A stretch of 64,000 nucleotides of DNA from Phymorhynchus buccinoides (taxonomy: Eukaryota; Mollusca; Gastropoda; Neogastropoda; Raphitomidae): positions 27,258,968 to 27,322,967 of the forward strand of contig CM065704.1 of NCBI GenBank assembly GCA_017654935.2, in the 5' to 3' direction. The translations under genes were made by a program, and so were the position numbers. The notes under the pieces were generated by a model. It did no database searches. It saw only the letters and a program-made list of their open reading frames with translations, and was not told the origin of the DNA. This document shows positions 33,300-44,667 of this stretch, piece after piece (position 1 is the first letter of the stretch; every line of letters starts with the position of its first letter).

Positions 33300-34600
33300 T
33301 AAGAAACGCAACCAAATTGCTGTTTTCTGTTTGTATATTGACTAAATAGGATTCCAGAAAAGCAAAACCAGAAAAAGAAAAAATAATACAAGACATATTT
33401 AATTGTCCCAAACTAAAATTTGAAGTGAAAAGCAAACAGTCTGTTACTGTATTTTTGCTTTGTTTTGCCATTTATCGTTGTTGTTTTGTTTGTTGTTGCT
33501 GTATTTTTTTGTTTAGGGGGACTAATACTTCTACTAGCTTTTACTGTATGCGTAATACTTTGATCTGGTTGCCTGCATAATGTACGTGCCTCCATCCCCA
33601 TATCCTTCTTGACTAAAGCATGTTTTCCGTTACTTGCCCGCTGTATATATCAAATTTAAATTTAAATGCTCCATGTTTTATAAGTTGAATTCGATAAAAC
33701 AAAATGATAAAGTCATTGTTTACAGCTTTCAAGGTTTTCTTTTTTTAATTTTAGTATTATTTTTTACCAACAGCAACAGCTCTTTCGCGTGGCTTATGGA
33801 CTTGCTGGCTGATATTTTCCCATTGGTGTTCTCATTTTAAAGTTATAGTTAACTGTTTATGTTGTTCTTGTTTGTGTAGGGAGGCACATAATAATGATAG
33901 GCTGTATAAGTATGTAAGGTACTGGGAACCATATCATTGACATGTTTTTAACATGCTTTTTGTTTATTAAAGTACATCTTTAAAGTTATAAAAATGTTAG
34001 GAATGACTTAAATGTGCAATAGTTTCAGTTTGACTTGAAACTCTTACAAAATTAGGACTTTCTATACCAACATCTGGTTAAATGTTTCACCTATGTATCA
34101 TAAACGTTCTCTGTTGTAGCTTACGTTGCATGGTAGGTACTTCACTTTTTGGCATGATAATAGATTGTATTGTTATGACGTCATTATTTGATGTAATCAT
34201 TTTGATGATATAATTAACTTTTGTGTCACAACCATAGATATGACCTGATGAATAATTAGCAATTCACTTGAAAAATTGCAACAAATGATATGATGGGCGT
34301 TTGTGGTTTTTGTTTAGTCTTGTAAACGTTCTCTGTTGCTGACCATTTACGCTGATTTTCTTTGAAATTGATCTGTTAACATATTCAGTTTATCATCATT
34401 TTGGTCGTTTTGTATGCTCATTTTGTAATACCCTGAGGGTTGTCTGCTCACAAACTCATAGTTGTTTTAGTTGTGGAGCATTCAGTAGAACAGAGAAGCT
34501 TACAGCTTGGCTAAGGGACCTGCCTCAAGTAGTCATTTGGAAAACTTAAAAAACAAGTTCCTGACAGCACGTAATTCAAGTTCATTGAAGAGGCCAGAAA
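33300..34600. other. Intergenic region between receptors A and B
   Basis: About 1.4 kb separates the receptor B stop codon from the receptor A start. It should hold the 3' UTR of B and the promoter of A. It is AT-rich. I saw no canonical AATAAA close to the receptor B stop on the minus strand and no clear TATA box for A. Confidence 0.45.
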
Positions 34601-34687
34601 CAATAAATAGGTTTCCAATGGCAAGTGTCCATATGTTTGTCATAAACACTTATTCGTCATAATTCTGTAAGTATCTAATGTTAGCAA

Positions 34688-36721
34688 TTACTGGGCAATA
34701 GATCCTATTAATTTCAGAAGCTCTTCTTCGTTGATTTTTTGCCTTTTCTCCAGAAGCAGGTTGAGTGTGTAGAGAAAGGGGTTGAGGGCTGAGTTCAAGG
34801 GCATCACCAGGATGGCCATCACCACGTTGAGTTCCCCTGACACAGACACCCCCTGTGAGGCCAGCAGCCCCAGCAAACCAATGGGGAACCAGCACAGAAA
34901 GTCTGACATCACCACCGTGAACAAGCGACGAGCTATGCTGGCATCCTGAGATCGCTGACTGCTTGCACCGCCACTTAGTTTATTTGATTGTATGGACCAG
35001 TAGATGACTGTCTGGCCTGAAGCAATCAGCTGGAACAGGATGAAGTTCAAAACGATCATTATTCCAAAGGAGTAGTTCTTACCAGCAAACAGCTTTGTAG
35101 TGACAGGAAGAGGGATGCAGATTCCTGTCTGACTGTAGAATTCCCAGTGAGCCATACCAGGCAGTAGTGGAACAACAGCAAGAACAAATCCGACAGTCCA
35201 TATCAGACCAGAGGCCAGTTGTGCGTTCCAACCTTTAAAGTGCAAGAAACTCAGTGGAAAACGCACAACAAGAAAGCGATCCAATGTAATCAAACAGATT
35301 AAAAACGATGACACTTCACACGACAACAAAGACAAAAAGCCAGCCAGTTTGCACAAAACACTATGTCTCCATTTAACGTCTTCCCAAACATAAAACGACT
35401 GATACATTTTATCAGCTATGCCTACGATCATCAGATAAACTCCCATCAGGAAATCCGACACACACAAATAGAGAACAAAGACACTGAAGCCTGGAGAACC
35501 ACCGCCTTTTAGAGAAGACACACGGAACATAAAACTCACACAATTTCCTATCAAAGCTAAACTGCTGAAGAGAGCTAAACAGATTCTGTAAGCAGTAGAC
35601 CTCAGCAGATCCAGGCAGGAAGACAAATCGTCTTGCGGTGCTTGACAGCTGCTGAGACTGGGGAGAAGTTCGGCTGCACAACATACTTTATAGTTGTCAG
35701 CATAAACAGTGTGAATTTGGTCCAGACCTGAAAACAGATTTTTCTCAATGCTTGCCAATGCATTTCCTCTCAGATCCAGAGTCTCAAGACTTCTCATTGG
35801 TTCAAAGCCTGAACCGGTCACATACTCTATGCCATTATGTGACAGATTGAAGTGTGTAACTTCTGGAAACAGAAGGGCAGTACTTCGATCAAAATTGTAA
35901 ATACCGGTCCATGACAGATCAAGATTTCTTATTCCAGGGAAAATTACTGATGTGTTCGCACCTAGTGACACTGTCATTGGATTATCAGATAAAAACAATG
36001 ATTTTATGTTTGGACTATATACTAATAACCCCATGGGAACATCAACTAGTTTGTTGAAGCTTAAGTCAAGGATGATCAGATTGGACAACGCTGTATCAGA
36101 AACATTTGTCATTTGACAGTCAGCCAGACTGAGGTAGACCAGCATGTTGTTGGCTGACAGTTCAGCCAGGGTCATCCCACTGCCTCTCCCGTTCAGGTAC
36201 CTCAGTTCAGGATGACTGTGGGCAGGGAAAGGTCGCTGACAGGTGAAGGCCAGACCATGACACACACAGTGCTCTGGGCAGTGCTGGTCACACAACAGCT
36301 CATCATCTGACCGAGGACAATGGTTGATGCCATCACACACCTGACTGGGATGAACACATATCCTGGAATGAAAACACCGGTAATGACCAGGGCAGGCGTA
36401 GGTGTCACAGTCTGTTTCATCCTCGTGGTCTGGGCAGTCGTACAGACCGTTACACCTGGTAAAGGTGGGCAGACAGTGTCCATCATCTGCACACTGGTAG
36501 TGAGTGTCTGGACACACCTGGAGGGATGGGGACTGTCCATCCTGTGCAGTGGGCAGAGGGGTGATGGTGGTGCGGCCATTTCTTGCAAAGTCAATAACAG
36601 CTGTCACAGCTGATACGTGGTGGTTTTCTCTCCATTCTGCACTTATCATGGGACATCTGAGTTCGTCCTCTTCATTGATACAGTCTATCTGGTCGTCACA
36701 TATCTGGCCAGTTGTATAGCA
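34688..36721 (-). CDS. Receptor B terminal exon: LDLa repeats, LRRs and 7TM
   Basis: This terminal exon has 677 codons plus a stop and follows acceptor CTTTCACAG. It contains the second half of an LDLa (CYTTGQICDDQIDC...DELRC), an LDLa ending CNGLYDCPDHEDETDC, a third with CDGINHCPRSDDELLC, a Cys cap CPEHCVCHGLAFTC, about seven LRRs (e.g. LIILDLSFNKLVDVP, LETLDLRGNALASI), a Cys cap with VCC, and seven helices. Class-A landmarks are kept: SD in TM2 (LCVSDFLMG), DRF after TM3 (CLITLDRFLVV), CWFP in TM6 and NPFLY in TM7, plus a TM3 cysteine. It looks like a functional rhodopsin-family leucine-rich GPCR with an LDLa-rich ectodomain. Ligand and G protein cannot be inferred. Confidence 0.93.
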   Translation of the reverse strand, partial: CYTTGQICDDQIDCINEEDELRCPMISAEWRENHHVSAVTAVIDFARNGRTTITPLPTAQDGQSPSLQVCPDTHYQCADDGHCLPTFTRCNGLYDCPDHEDETDCDTYACPGHYRCFHSRICVHPSQVCDGINHCPRSDDELLCDQHCPEHCVCHGLAFTCQRPFPAHSHPELRYLNGRGSGMTLAELSANNMLVYLSLADCQMTNVSDTALSNLIILDLSFNKLVDVPMGLLVYSPNIKSLFLSDNPMTVSLGANTSVIFPGIRNLDLSWTGIYNFDRSTALLFPEVTHFNLSHNGIEYVTGSGFEPMRSLETLDLRGNALASIEKNLFSGLDQIHTVYADNYKVCCAAELLPSLSSCQAPQDDLSSCLDLLRSTAYRICLALFSSLALIGNCVSFMFRVSSLKGGGSPGFSVFVLYLCVSDFLMGVYLMIVGIADKMYQSFYVWEDVKWRHSVLCKLAGFLSLLSCEVSSFLICLITLDRFLVVRFPLSFLHFKGWNAQLASGLIWTVGFVLAVVPLLPGMAHWEFYSQTGICIPLPVTTKLFAGKNYSFGIMIVLNFILFQLIASGQTVIYWSIQSNKLSGGASSQRSQDASIARRLFTVVMSDFLCWFPIGLLGLLASQGVSVSGELNVVMAILVMPLNSALNPFLYTLNLLLEKRQKINEEELLKLIGSIAQ

Positions 36722-37153
36722 CTGTGAAAGAATGTGAAACATTAATACAATGTTACGCATCACAATAAAAACTTATCTTCATTTGACATTAATATGAAAT
36801 ACGGATTTAAAAGAAGGGGATTGATATATAAAATAGCATTGGCTATTTCTTATTGCATAGACTTTAAACATTCTGGAACTTGGTATTGTGAGGATTCATA
36901 TGCCATCATTTTATTGCTATAAATGGTCTGTAGGTGTCTCTGTGCTACTACGTAGACAGTTCTTTGTGTGCAAAATGCATAATCCAAAATGAAACAACAC
37001 AGGCATTATTATATGAAACAAAAAGAGGCTAACCTGAAAAGGTGAGGTTTGTTGCAAATTCGGACGATTTTGTGATGTAAATCGGCACAATAGTGTAAGT
37101 GAGAGACAACAAAATCGGTGCAACGCGAGATAACAACGCGAGGGAGACAGAGA

Positions 37154-37290
<137 letters not shown>

Positions 37291-37419
37291 AGACGGAGAG
37301 AGTACAAATCAAAAATATTACAGCCAAAACAAAACACACGATACAAACGCAACATACAGATGACAAATAAAATCAAACAAAACCATGCCACAAAAAAAGA
37401 GTCACAGATAGATGTTAAC

Positions 37420-38035
37420 CTGCTTAATGTTCCCACACTGCTGAGCTCCAATTTCCTGACAAGGAGTGAACTCACAGAACGACTCGTCACTGTTGTCACC
37501 ACAGTCCTGTCGGTGGTCACAAACAAACGTGTATGGCACGCGTCCACGTACTGTCGCGCATGCGTAGGACGGAGGAAGTGGCATCATCCCTGGAGCAGGA
37601 CAGGAAGAGGCAGAAGGAATGTCCCAGCTGTGACTGTCAGAACCAAACTGCACACCACCACTGCCCCAGCACACACTGCCACCATCACATGCCAGAAATG
37701 AATGGGTGTTGTGGTCAGACGGACAGGTAACAAACTTCGATGTAAAAGAAGTAATACTTGTATTGAGCCAGGCAGGCTTCAATTTTCTTCCAATATTCGT
37801 TGACTGGACTATTTTGCAGAGGAAGTGCGGCACGTACTGTTTTGCTTGACGTATGCATTCCCACAGCACAAACGTTGTACTCCATCGATATATATAATGG
37901 CCATTGTCAGCAATTGGCAAGAACGATTTCCCTAACCCACCGCAACTGGATCTAAAAAACACATCTGGTTTAAACAAAGTTGGGGTCACACCATGGGCCA
38001 ATGTTCCGTCCATCCATACAAAGCTTTTCCTATAC
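37420..38035 (-). CDS. Receptor B exon: CTLD second half, Cys-rich segment and LDLa
   Basis: The exon enters in phase 2 (acceptor CCCTTAG) and leaves in phase 0 at AAGCAG|GTTAAC. Joined to the previous exon it gives M-YRKSFVWMDGT, the W-x-DG motif of a C-type lectin fold. It then runs FFRSSCGGLG and closes with QYVPHFLCKIVQ. A Cys-rich segment follows (VTCPSDHNTHSFLACDGGSV), then an LDLa (CDHRQDCGDNSDESFC) and the first half of another (CQEIGAQQCGNIKQ). The classical calcium triplets EPN/QPD and WND are not seen, so sugar binding is doubtful. Confidence 0.88.
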
Positions 38036-38099
38036 CTAAGGGAAACGTCAAACAGAAAGCTTTTTGATTTACGCAGTAATGTGATTAAGTTAGGATTTT

Positions 38100-38202
<103 letters not shown>

Positions 38203-38428
38203 GCCAAAATGTATGAACAGTTTTGTTTTACTTCAATAATTTGGCCAGTATTATTTGTGCAACATCTGTTGACAACAATCTGATACTGTTGCATGAAGTA
38301 GGTAGACATGCTTGTCATAAAGAAACACTTTGCTTCAAACAATTTGTTTCTGGTGCTTTGTTCTCGATTACGAACCATGGCCAATCAGCATGAGCTCATT
38401 TTACGACCGTGAGTAACAAAATAATTAC

Positions 38429-38643
38429 ATCAATGGTAGTAGCGATAGAGGCGACGTCAATCCGATCTTCACATCATACTGATGATGCTTCCACAGGATG
38501 CGGATGACATCAGAGATATTGTCGCGTGTTGTAAAGCTTGCCAGCTGACCTCCTTTCTCTTGACACAATTGGTTGGCTTCATAGTGCGACGTTTTTATCT
38601 TCCATCCAAGAACGTAGCACTTGTCTCCGGATTCAAATCCTTC
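38429..38643 (-). CDS. Receptor B exon: CTLD first half
   Basis: The exon enters in phase 0 after TTTCATCTTCAG and leaves in phase 2 at CCATTGAT|GTAATT. It encodes about 71 residues beginning EGFESGDKCYVLGWKI, then CQEKGGQLASFTTRDNISDV and KIGLTSPLSLLPL. The C...GGQLASF...GLTS order is the N-terminal half of a C-type lectin domain. It aligns with the second half of receptor A exon 19833-20224 and uses the same phase-2 donor position. Confidence 0.88.
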
Positions 38644-38989
38644 CTGAAGATGAAAGCAGACACAATAACGGAGAAATGAAGCAGATACATCAACTGATAG
38701 ATAGGATGGAAACGGTAGGTTGTAGAATAATAGGAAAAAGAACAATAATCCTGTTTTTATTTTTTGGTCTTTTTTCACTATGAATGAAAATAGTAATGTA
38801 GATAAACTTATTCGGAACATTTGGACGCTTGTCATCATTGATTTTATGTAGGGTAACTTGCGAGTATTGATTGCTAGCGTGTTCTATAGCTGTGGGTTTT
38901 TTCCTATTATCATTTACTTTTTTTTTTATCAGACTATCTCCCTCTGTGTCACGATGTTCCTCTCTCTCTTACTCTCTTCATATAAGCGC

Positions 38990-38992
<3 letters not shown>

Positions 38993-39052
<60 letters not shown>

Positions 39053-39179
39053 CGTGCGTGCGTGTGCGTGCGCGTGTGCGTGCGTGCGTGCGTGCGCGCG
39101 TGTGCGCGCTTGTGCGTGTGCGTGCGACTGTGCGTGTGCGTGTGTGTGTGCGTGTGCGTGTGTGCGTGCGTGTGCGTAC

Positions 39180-39212
<33 letters not shown>

Positions 39213-39215
39213 TTT
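38993..39215. repeat. (GT)n / (GC)n microsatellite
   Basis: A pure GT run at 38993-39048 gives way to GTGC/GCGC-rich sequence to about 39215. Confidence 0.95.
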
Positions 39216-39245
39216 GCTGCCCATTGTCTTTCGTTCGTGTAAAAT

Positions 39246-39470
39246 GTTCATTACACTACACTACACTACACTACACTACACTACACTGCACTACACTACA
39301 ATAGACTGTACTGCACTGCACTGCATTACACTACACTACACTGGAATGCACTACACTACACTACACTGCACTGCACTGCACTGCACTGCACTGCACTACA
39401 CTACACTACACTGCACTGCACTGCATTACACTACACTACACTGGAATGCAATGCAATGCAACGCAATATA
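39246..39470. repeat. (ACACT)n pentanucleotide array
   Basis: ACACT units with GCACT variants run for about 200 bp and grade into ACAAT units. Confidence 0.92.
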
Positions 39471-40254
39471 ATGCAATTACAATACAATATAGTGCAATAC
39501 AATACAGCACAATATATAACACAATGCGATACAATACAATACAATACAATACAATGCAACACAATACAATACAACACAACACAATACAATACAATACAAT
39601 ACAGTCAATGTCACCTGGTGACACCTGGTGTATCCACAGTGGTCCTAATCCCTGTCATCCTCACACTGCACAAACAGGTTACAATACAATACAATACAAT
39701 ACAATACAGTACAATACAGTGCATGTCACCTGGTGACACCTGGTGTATCCACAGTGGTCCTCATCCCTGTCATCCTCACACTGCACAAACAGGTTACAAT
39801 ACAATACAATACAACACAGCACAGTACAATACAATGCAACACAACGCAATACAATACAATGCAACACAATATAATACAATACAACACAATACAATACAGT
39901 CCATGTCACCTGGTGACACCTGGTGTATCCACAGTGGTCCTTATCCCTGTCATCCTCACACTGCACAAACAGGTTACAATACAATACAATACAACACAGT
40001 ACAATACAATACAACACAACACAATACAATACAATACATTACAATACAACACAATATAATACAATACAACACAATACAATACAGTCCATGTCACATGGTG
40101 ACATCTGGTGTATCCACAGTGGTCCTCATCCCTGTCGTCCTCACACTGCACAAACAGGTTACAATACAATACAATATAAATCAATACAATACAGTACAAT
40201 ACAATACAATACAACACAATATAATACAATGCAATACAATACAGTGCATGTCAC
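39471..40254. repeat. Composite array: (ACAAT)n plus four partial copies of an LDLa exon
   Basis: ACAAT arrays alternate with about 74-bp copies of the 3' part of the receptor B LDLa exon. Copies lie at about 39606-39680, 39721-39795, 39901-39975 and 40087-40160; the genuine exon end (40247-40320) is the fifth. On the minus strand each copy reads NLFVQCEDDRDEDHCGYTRC plus HQ and the donor context CACCAG|GTGACA. The first copy reads DRDKDHC (by my reading), and the fourth has CACCAT in place of CACCAG. No AG acceptor directly precedes the copies. Spacing is 115-185 bp. Confidence 0.9.
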
Positions 40255-40395
40255 CTGGTGACACCTGGTGTATCCACAGTGATCCTCATCCCTGTCGTCC
40301 TCACACTGCACAAACAGGTTACACTCCAGGTGGGGCTGTAGGCCGTACAGTCCTTTCCAGTTGCCCAGGGAACAGTTCCACCGGCCGTTTGGAAG
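40255..40395 (-). CDS. Receptor B exon: N-terminal LDLa-like module
   Basis: This 47-codon exon is phase 0 on both sides: acceptor CTGTTCAG, donor CACCAG|GTGACA. It reads LPNGRWNCSLGNWKGLYGLQ, then PHLECNLFVQCEDDRDEDHC and GYTRC. The C-x-V-x-C...D..D..C spacing is LDLa-like, and it aligns with the first half of receptor A exon 19833-20224 (EPHLSCNLVVQCDWAQDESR). Its 3' half is the source of the duplicated fragments in the adjacent array. Confidence 0.82.
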
Positions 40396-40479
40396 CTGAA
40401 CAGGTTTTCTAGAATTCTTTAAACAAGAAAGGGCATTGACTTGCAAATTAAACGTGTTTTTGTTTTTCTTTTTTCTTTT

Positions 40480-40775
40480 TGGTTGTTTTAGTTGCGTGTG
40501 CGCGTGTTTGTACAAGTGTATGTTTGCGTAAGTTTGTGTGCGTTTCAGTGAGGATGTGTTTTCTGTGTGTTTGATTAAATGTGTGTGGGTATGTGTGTGT
40601 ATGTCTGTGTGCAAGAACGCGTTCACTCTCGTGCGTGCACGTACGTGCGTGTGTGTCTGTTTTGCGTGTGTGTCTGTTGTGCGTGTGTGATTGTTTCAAT
40701 GCTGATTGTAAAGCGCTTTGTGCTCGATAAAAAGCGCTATATAAATATCCGTTTATGATTATTATTATTTAAAAA
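40480..40775 (+). mobile_element. Solo L2/CR1-like 3' UTR and tail
   Basis: This is almost identical to 58950-59215: a GT-rich block, AGAACGCGTTCACTCTCGTG, then GTAAAGCGCTTTGTGCTCG, AAAGCGCTATATAAATATCC and (ATT)n. It is a 5'-truncated copy just upstream of the receptor B LDLa exon. Confidence 0.7.
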
Positions 40776-40779
40776 TATT

Positions 40780-41285
40780 TCAACTACCCTTGAACAACAT
40801 CTCTGCATGCACCCAGTTCCTTAGATCAATAACAAAATCAAGCATTTCAGACGGCATTTTAAACACTTAAAGTAAAGGCCCTTTTATAAACTCCACTCAT
40901 AAGCGGTATTTTACATCACACATGTTGTTCGAGTAATCCGATGTTTGCAGGTCAGTTCTTTGTGTATGTGCTTATATAGCTAATGAATTGTAAAGACATT
41001 TTCTCCATAATTATGCAGGCTGTGTGTTTATTTAAAGAAAACGTCGATTAAATTAAACAATATTGAATGTGTGAACATTGAAAGCATATTCATGGAAAGG
41101 GGGCATCCGGTGTCCTGTAGTGTATTGTATTCCCATTTTCGCTTATGCTACTCAGCGAGTATTGTTTTGCACAATCGTGTGTGTTATTGTAAAATGCTTC
41201 TTCTTCGTTTATTATCATTAATGTTACGACACTTTTCGGTAGAATCACAGGTCAGTCCCAGACTAGTTAATAGCGCTTGCGGGTC
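40780..41285. other. Unassigned intronic sequence
   Basis: No motif was recognised. Confidence 0.3.
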
Positions 41286-41289
41286 GAAA

Positions 41290-41560
41290 TAGTAATACCG
41301 AAAATACCGGTGTGAGTTGAAAACGATATCCTGTAAACATTCCGGCATCGTTCTTACATTGGCAACGTGATGGCAAATGATGGCAAGCACTGGCCAGCAT
41401 CATCCTTCAATCGGCCCTATTCTGGCATGCCAGCATCGATCCTATATGTACATTGCCATTGCTGGGCCCAACACTGGCAAATGCAGTGTGTGCCAGTACT
41501 GGATTTGCCAGCATTGGGTCGATTCTGGGGATATGCTGGCATAACTCATTGTCCTCTGAT
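41290..41560. repeat. TGCCAGCAT-rich repeat (copy 1)
   Basis: Many short TGGCA / TGCCAGCAT motifs occur in both orientations. The left edge AACATTCCGGCATCGTTC recurs in reverse orientation at the right edge of the 48290-48770 copy. Confidence 0.55.
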
Positions 41561-41776
41561 GTAGAGAGAGTAGGCCGAGAGGAGGACTATGTGTGTCCCT
41601 GTCTACATAATTAATAAGGTCAGCTCAGGTCAGGTCAGGCCAGGTAGTTAGCTAGGACATTAGGCCTTGCGGCCTCTTCACTATTTTGTCCCTTCTCGAT
41701 CTATACGTGCCCAATTTCGACTACGCATCCCCGTCTCTATACTTATGTGTCACACACATTGCAAATGTCACCATCT

Positions 41777-41784
41777 GTATGTAT

Positions 41785-41818
<34 letters not shown>

Positions 41819-41845
41819 AGGGGGGGGAAGGGGGGAGGGGGTGAA
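41777..41845. repeat. Poly-G tract
   Basis: G runs with a few A interruptions over about 70 bp. Confidence 0.9.
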
Positions 41846-42333
41846 GGGAGAGGGTTAATCTCTGTATCTCTGTTTTAGGAAAGTGAGAACCTTAATTACA
41901 GATCAAATAACGATCGGCATAATTTGACAATGTTGATGGAAAAGAAAGGTTTAGCTATCTCGGCGCTCAACTAGCGGAAGCAAAGACACGATAATTTAAA
42001 TATAATAAGAACATACATTTTATATTTTTTTGGTAGCTAAGAAATGACGCAAGCACACGAGGAAAATATAACTTACTTCCATCCAATCAAATCGATCCAC
42101 CTAGACATTTTAGTCAGCCATTTGTAAACGGCGATGGCAGACGTTGAAGGAGGTGATTAGATTAGATTAGATTAGAAACAGGCTTATTTTTGTCTCTTAC
42201 TTAGGTCTACTCTAGTAGTGGTTTGAGGTTAGTCAGTACTAGTTTTTAACCTTTATCTGGAAAAAACAATTGTTGATCTACTTATTTAATGAGGTAGAAT
42301 ATTTTCTGAATACCGTAACATTTTGTTGTTGTT

Positions 42334-42336
<3 letters not shown>

Positions 42337-42386
<50 letters not shown>
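42337..42386. repeat. (CT)n microsatellite
   Basis: A CT array immediately upstream of the LINE at 42397. Confidence 0.95.
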
Positions 42387-42390
<4 letters not shown>

Positions 42391-42396
42391 GAAGGT

Positions 42397-44205
42397 ATGG
42401 ATGAGCAGGAATGTATAACTAAGCATAGATGGAGTCACGAATATGAACATAACTTTGTTGTTTCTATGAACTCAATTAAGGTAAAAGAACAACTTGTTGC
42501 AGCACAAGATTTAATAAATGTTAATGCTAATGACGCACTTAACAAATTTAATGACATATTTAAAGAACAAGCGCAATGCATGAAAAGAGAAATTATGTTA
42601 TATAGAACTATTGATCATCAAGATTGGTACGATTATGAGTGCAGAGCATCAAAGTGCAAAGTACGTAGATTGTTTAGAACATTTAAAATAACTTTAGATA
42701 AAAATGATAGACCACTGTACTCGTGGAGTCAAACAAGGAGATGTGTGTAGCCCTGTTTTGTTTTCGTTCTTTATTAATGAACTCGCTTTAGAAATAATTC
42801 AGAATGGTCGCCATGGTGTCACTTTTGATTTAATTGAACTATTTATTTTACTGTTTGCTGGCGATCTTGCTTTATTATCTACTACTGTTGTTGGTTTACA
42901 GAGACAACTTAATAACTTATATTCTGCTGCAACAAGATTAGATCTTAGAGTAAATATGACAAAAACAAACATAATTGTGTTTCGTAAAGGGGGGTATTTA
43001 GCTTGTAGGGAGACGTGGTTTTATGGCACTGAACATATTGAAGTACTTAACGCATATAAATACCTTGGAATTTATTTTTCAACTCGACTTAGTTTTAGTT
43101 ATGCATGTAATGATATAGCAAATAGGGCAAAGAGAGCAGTTTTTACTATTCTTCGTATTTTGTACAAATTGGATTGTAGTTCTTTCAAAATATTTACGAA
43201 GTTATTCGACTCACAGGTACAATCCATTGCGTTATATGGTTCGGAAATTTGGGCGTTAGAAAAGGGCAAGGAAATTGAAAAGATACATTTGTTTGCAATG
43301 AAACGATTCTTAAATGTTGATGCTCGTACACCTAATGATCTTGTTTATGCAGAGCTAGGAAGGTTTCCGATATATATAAATTCTTATATAAAATGTATTA
43401 AATATTGGTTAAAGTTAACACGGATGAATGAAGATAGGTTGCCATTGAAAGCATATAAAACGTTATATAATCTGGATAATAATGGTAAAAAGACATGGGT
43501 TACCAGTGTTCGTCAGTTTTTGAATGCACATGGTTTTGGTTTGGTTTTGTACAATCAGGGTGTTCAGTGCATTGCAGGCTTTTTAAAAGAGTTGAAGCAA
43601 AGACTTATTGATTGTAGATTTCAGGACTGGCATGACCATACGTTCAATAGTGATAGATTTGCTCAGTACAGGTTGTTTAAATTAGAACCATATGTGGAAT
43701 TACACATGAATAGATATGTCAAAAGTGCATTAACTAAGTTCCGTTTTGGTGTTTCTGATTTACTTTGTCATAGGTTAAGATACAAAATATCAAATGATAA
43801 TGGAATGAAATGCCGACTTTGTAATATAGGTAGAGAAGATTAACTACATTTCCTTTTTATTTGTCCTGTGCTGCATGATCTAAGAATGAAACTAATTCAA
43901 GCAAAGTATTATAATAACCCTTGTCTGTTTCGTTTGAATCTCTTAATGGCATGTCAAAATGAGAAAACTATTGTGAACTTGGCTATGTATGCTTACAAAG
44001 CCCAGAAAAGGCTACAGTTAATGATTTCTTAATAGGCTTGAATTGTCTTCTGTTTTATGTTTGTACAATTAATTAATTAATTCAATGCTTCGTGATTATG
44101 GTTGTTTATGTAATTATATCAACATGCTTTGTATTACTTGACACCCCTTCAGTGAGGGGCCTAGGCCTGAACTGAATAAACTTTCGCATTCGCATTCGCA
44201 TACTC
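42397..44205 (+). mobile_element. APE-type LINE with internal deletion and mutated catalytic motif
   Basis: Same family as 8779-12111. A linker region (42397-42720, DHQDWYDYECRASKCKVRRL) joins out of frame near 42715 to the late reverse transcriptase (GVKQGDVCSPVLFSFFINEL), so the fingers and early palm are deleted. The catalytic motif reads FAGDLALLS instead of FADD. A long intact frame then covers thumb and C-terminal regions to 43841, where a TAA interrupts the zinc knuckle (CRLCN ... HFLFICPVLHDL). The 3' end carries a (CATTCG)n repeat near 44185-44205. Clearly inactive. Confidence 0.82.
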
Positions 44206-44667
44206 TCTGTCTTCACACTGGTGTGAAGAGAATAATCTACCTCTTGAAATAAATAGGCATTCCTCATTCGAAGTGTTTGCTTGTCCGCCATTGTGATTTT
44301 TACAAAACTAAGTGGCATGGCTTTGTACATCGATTTCTCGGCAAATATGTAGATTTACACCCTCCTGCTCTGTCTTGGTTCTTTCCGTGGTTAGGGATAG
44401 GGTTAGGATGGCTATAGTTCGCATGCGAAGGGTAAATATTTCATGGGAGCTACTTATTTCTCATGACACTGGGTCACCTTTCACTCCTTTCATTCATTAT
44501 TGTCATCATCATCACCATTTCCTGCACGAAATACAAGCATACGTTCTCTCTCTCCCTTGTGAAATTCCGTCTCTTTTTCGTTGTTTTAGTTTTCGCAAAA
44601 TGGCCCATTTTGTTTAGATACATATATATTTTTCTTTTAATTTAAAGTAGTTTTGAATGAAAGTTTG

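Noticed and set aside
33214..33311. Alternative start of receptor A at TTG (33311)
   Set aside because: TTG starts are not expected in animal nuclear genes; the first ATG at 33293 gives a hydrophobic leader.
38949..39251. Long open frames through GT/CA, AG/CT and poly-G arrays (also near 7.5-8.1, 37.1, 46.9-47.3, 58.4-59.1 and 61.9-62.2 kb)
   Set aside because: They encode only dipeptide or low-complexity repeats because the dinucleotide arrays lack stops. No splice or start context supports them.
39246..39470. Telomere-like or centromeric satellite from (ACACT)n
   Set aside because: The unit is not TTAGGG and the array is a short interstitial microsatellite grading into (ACAAT)n.
39600..40320. 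CRISPR-like pattern of repeats and spacers
   Set aside because: The repeated 74-bp unit is an exon fragment, the spacers are a pentanucleotide microsatellite, and the genome is eukaryotic.
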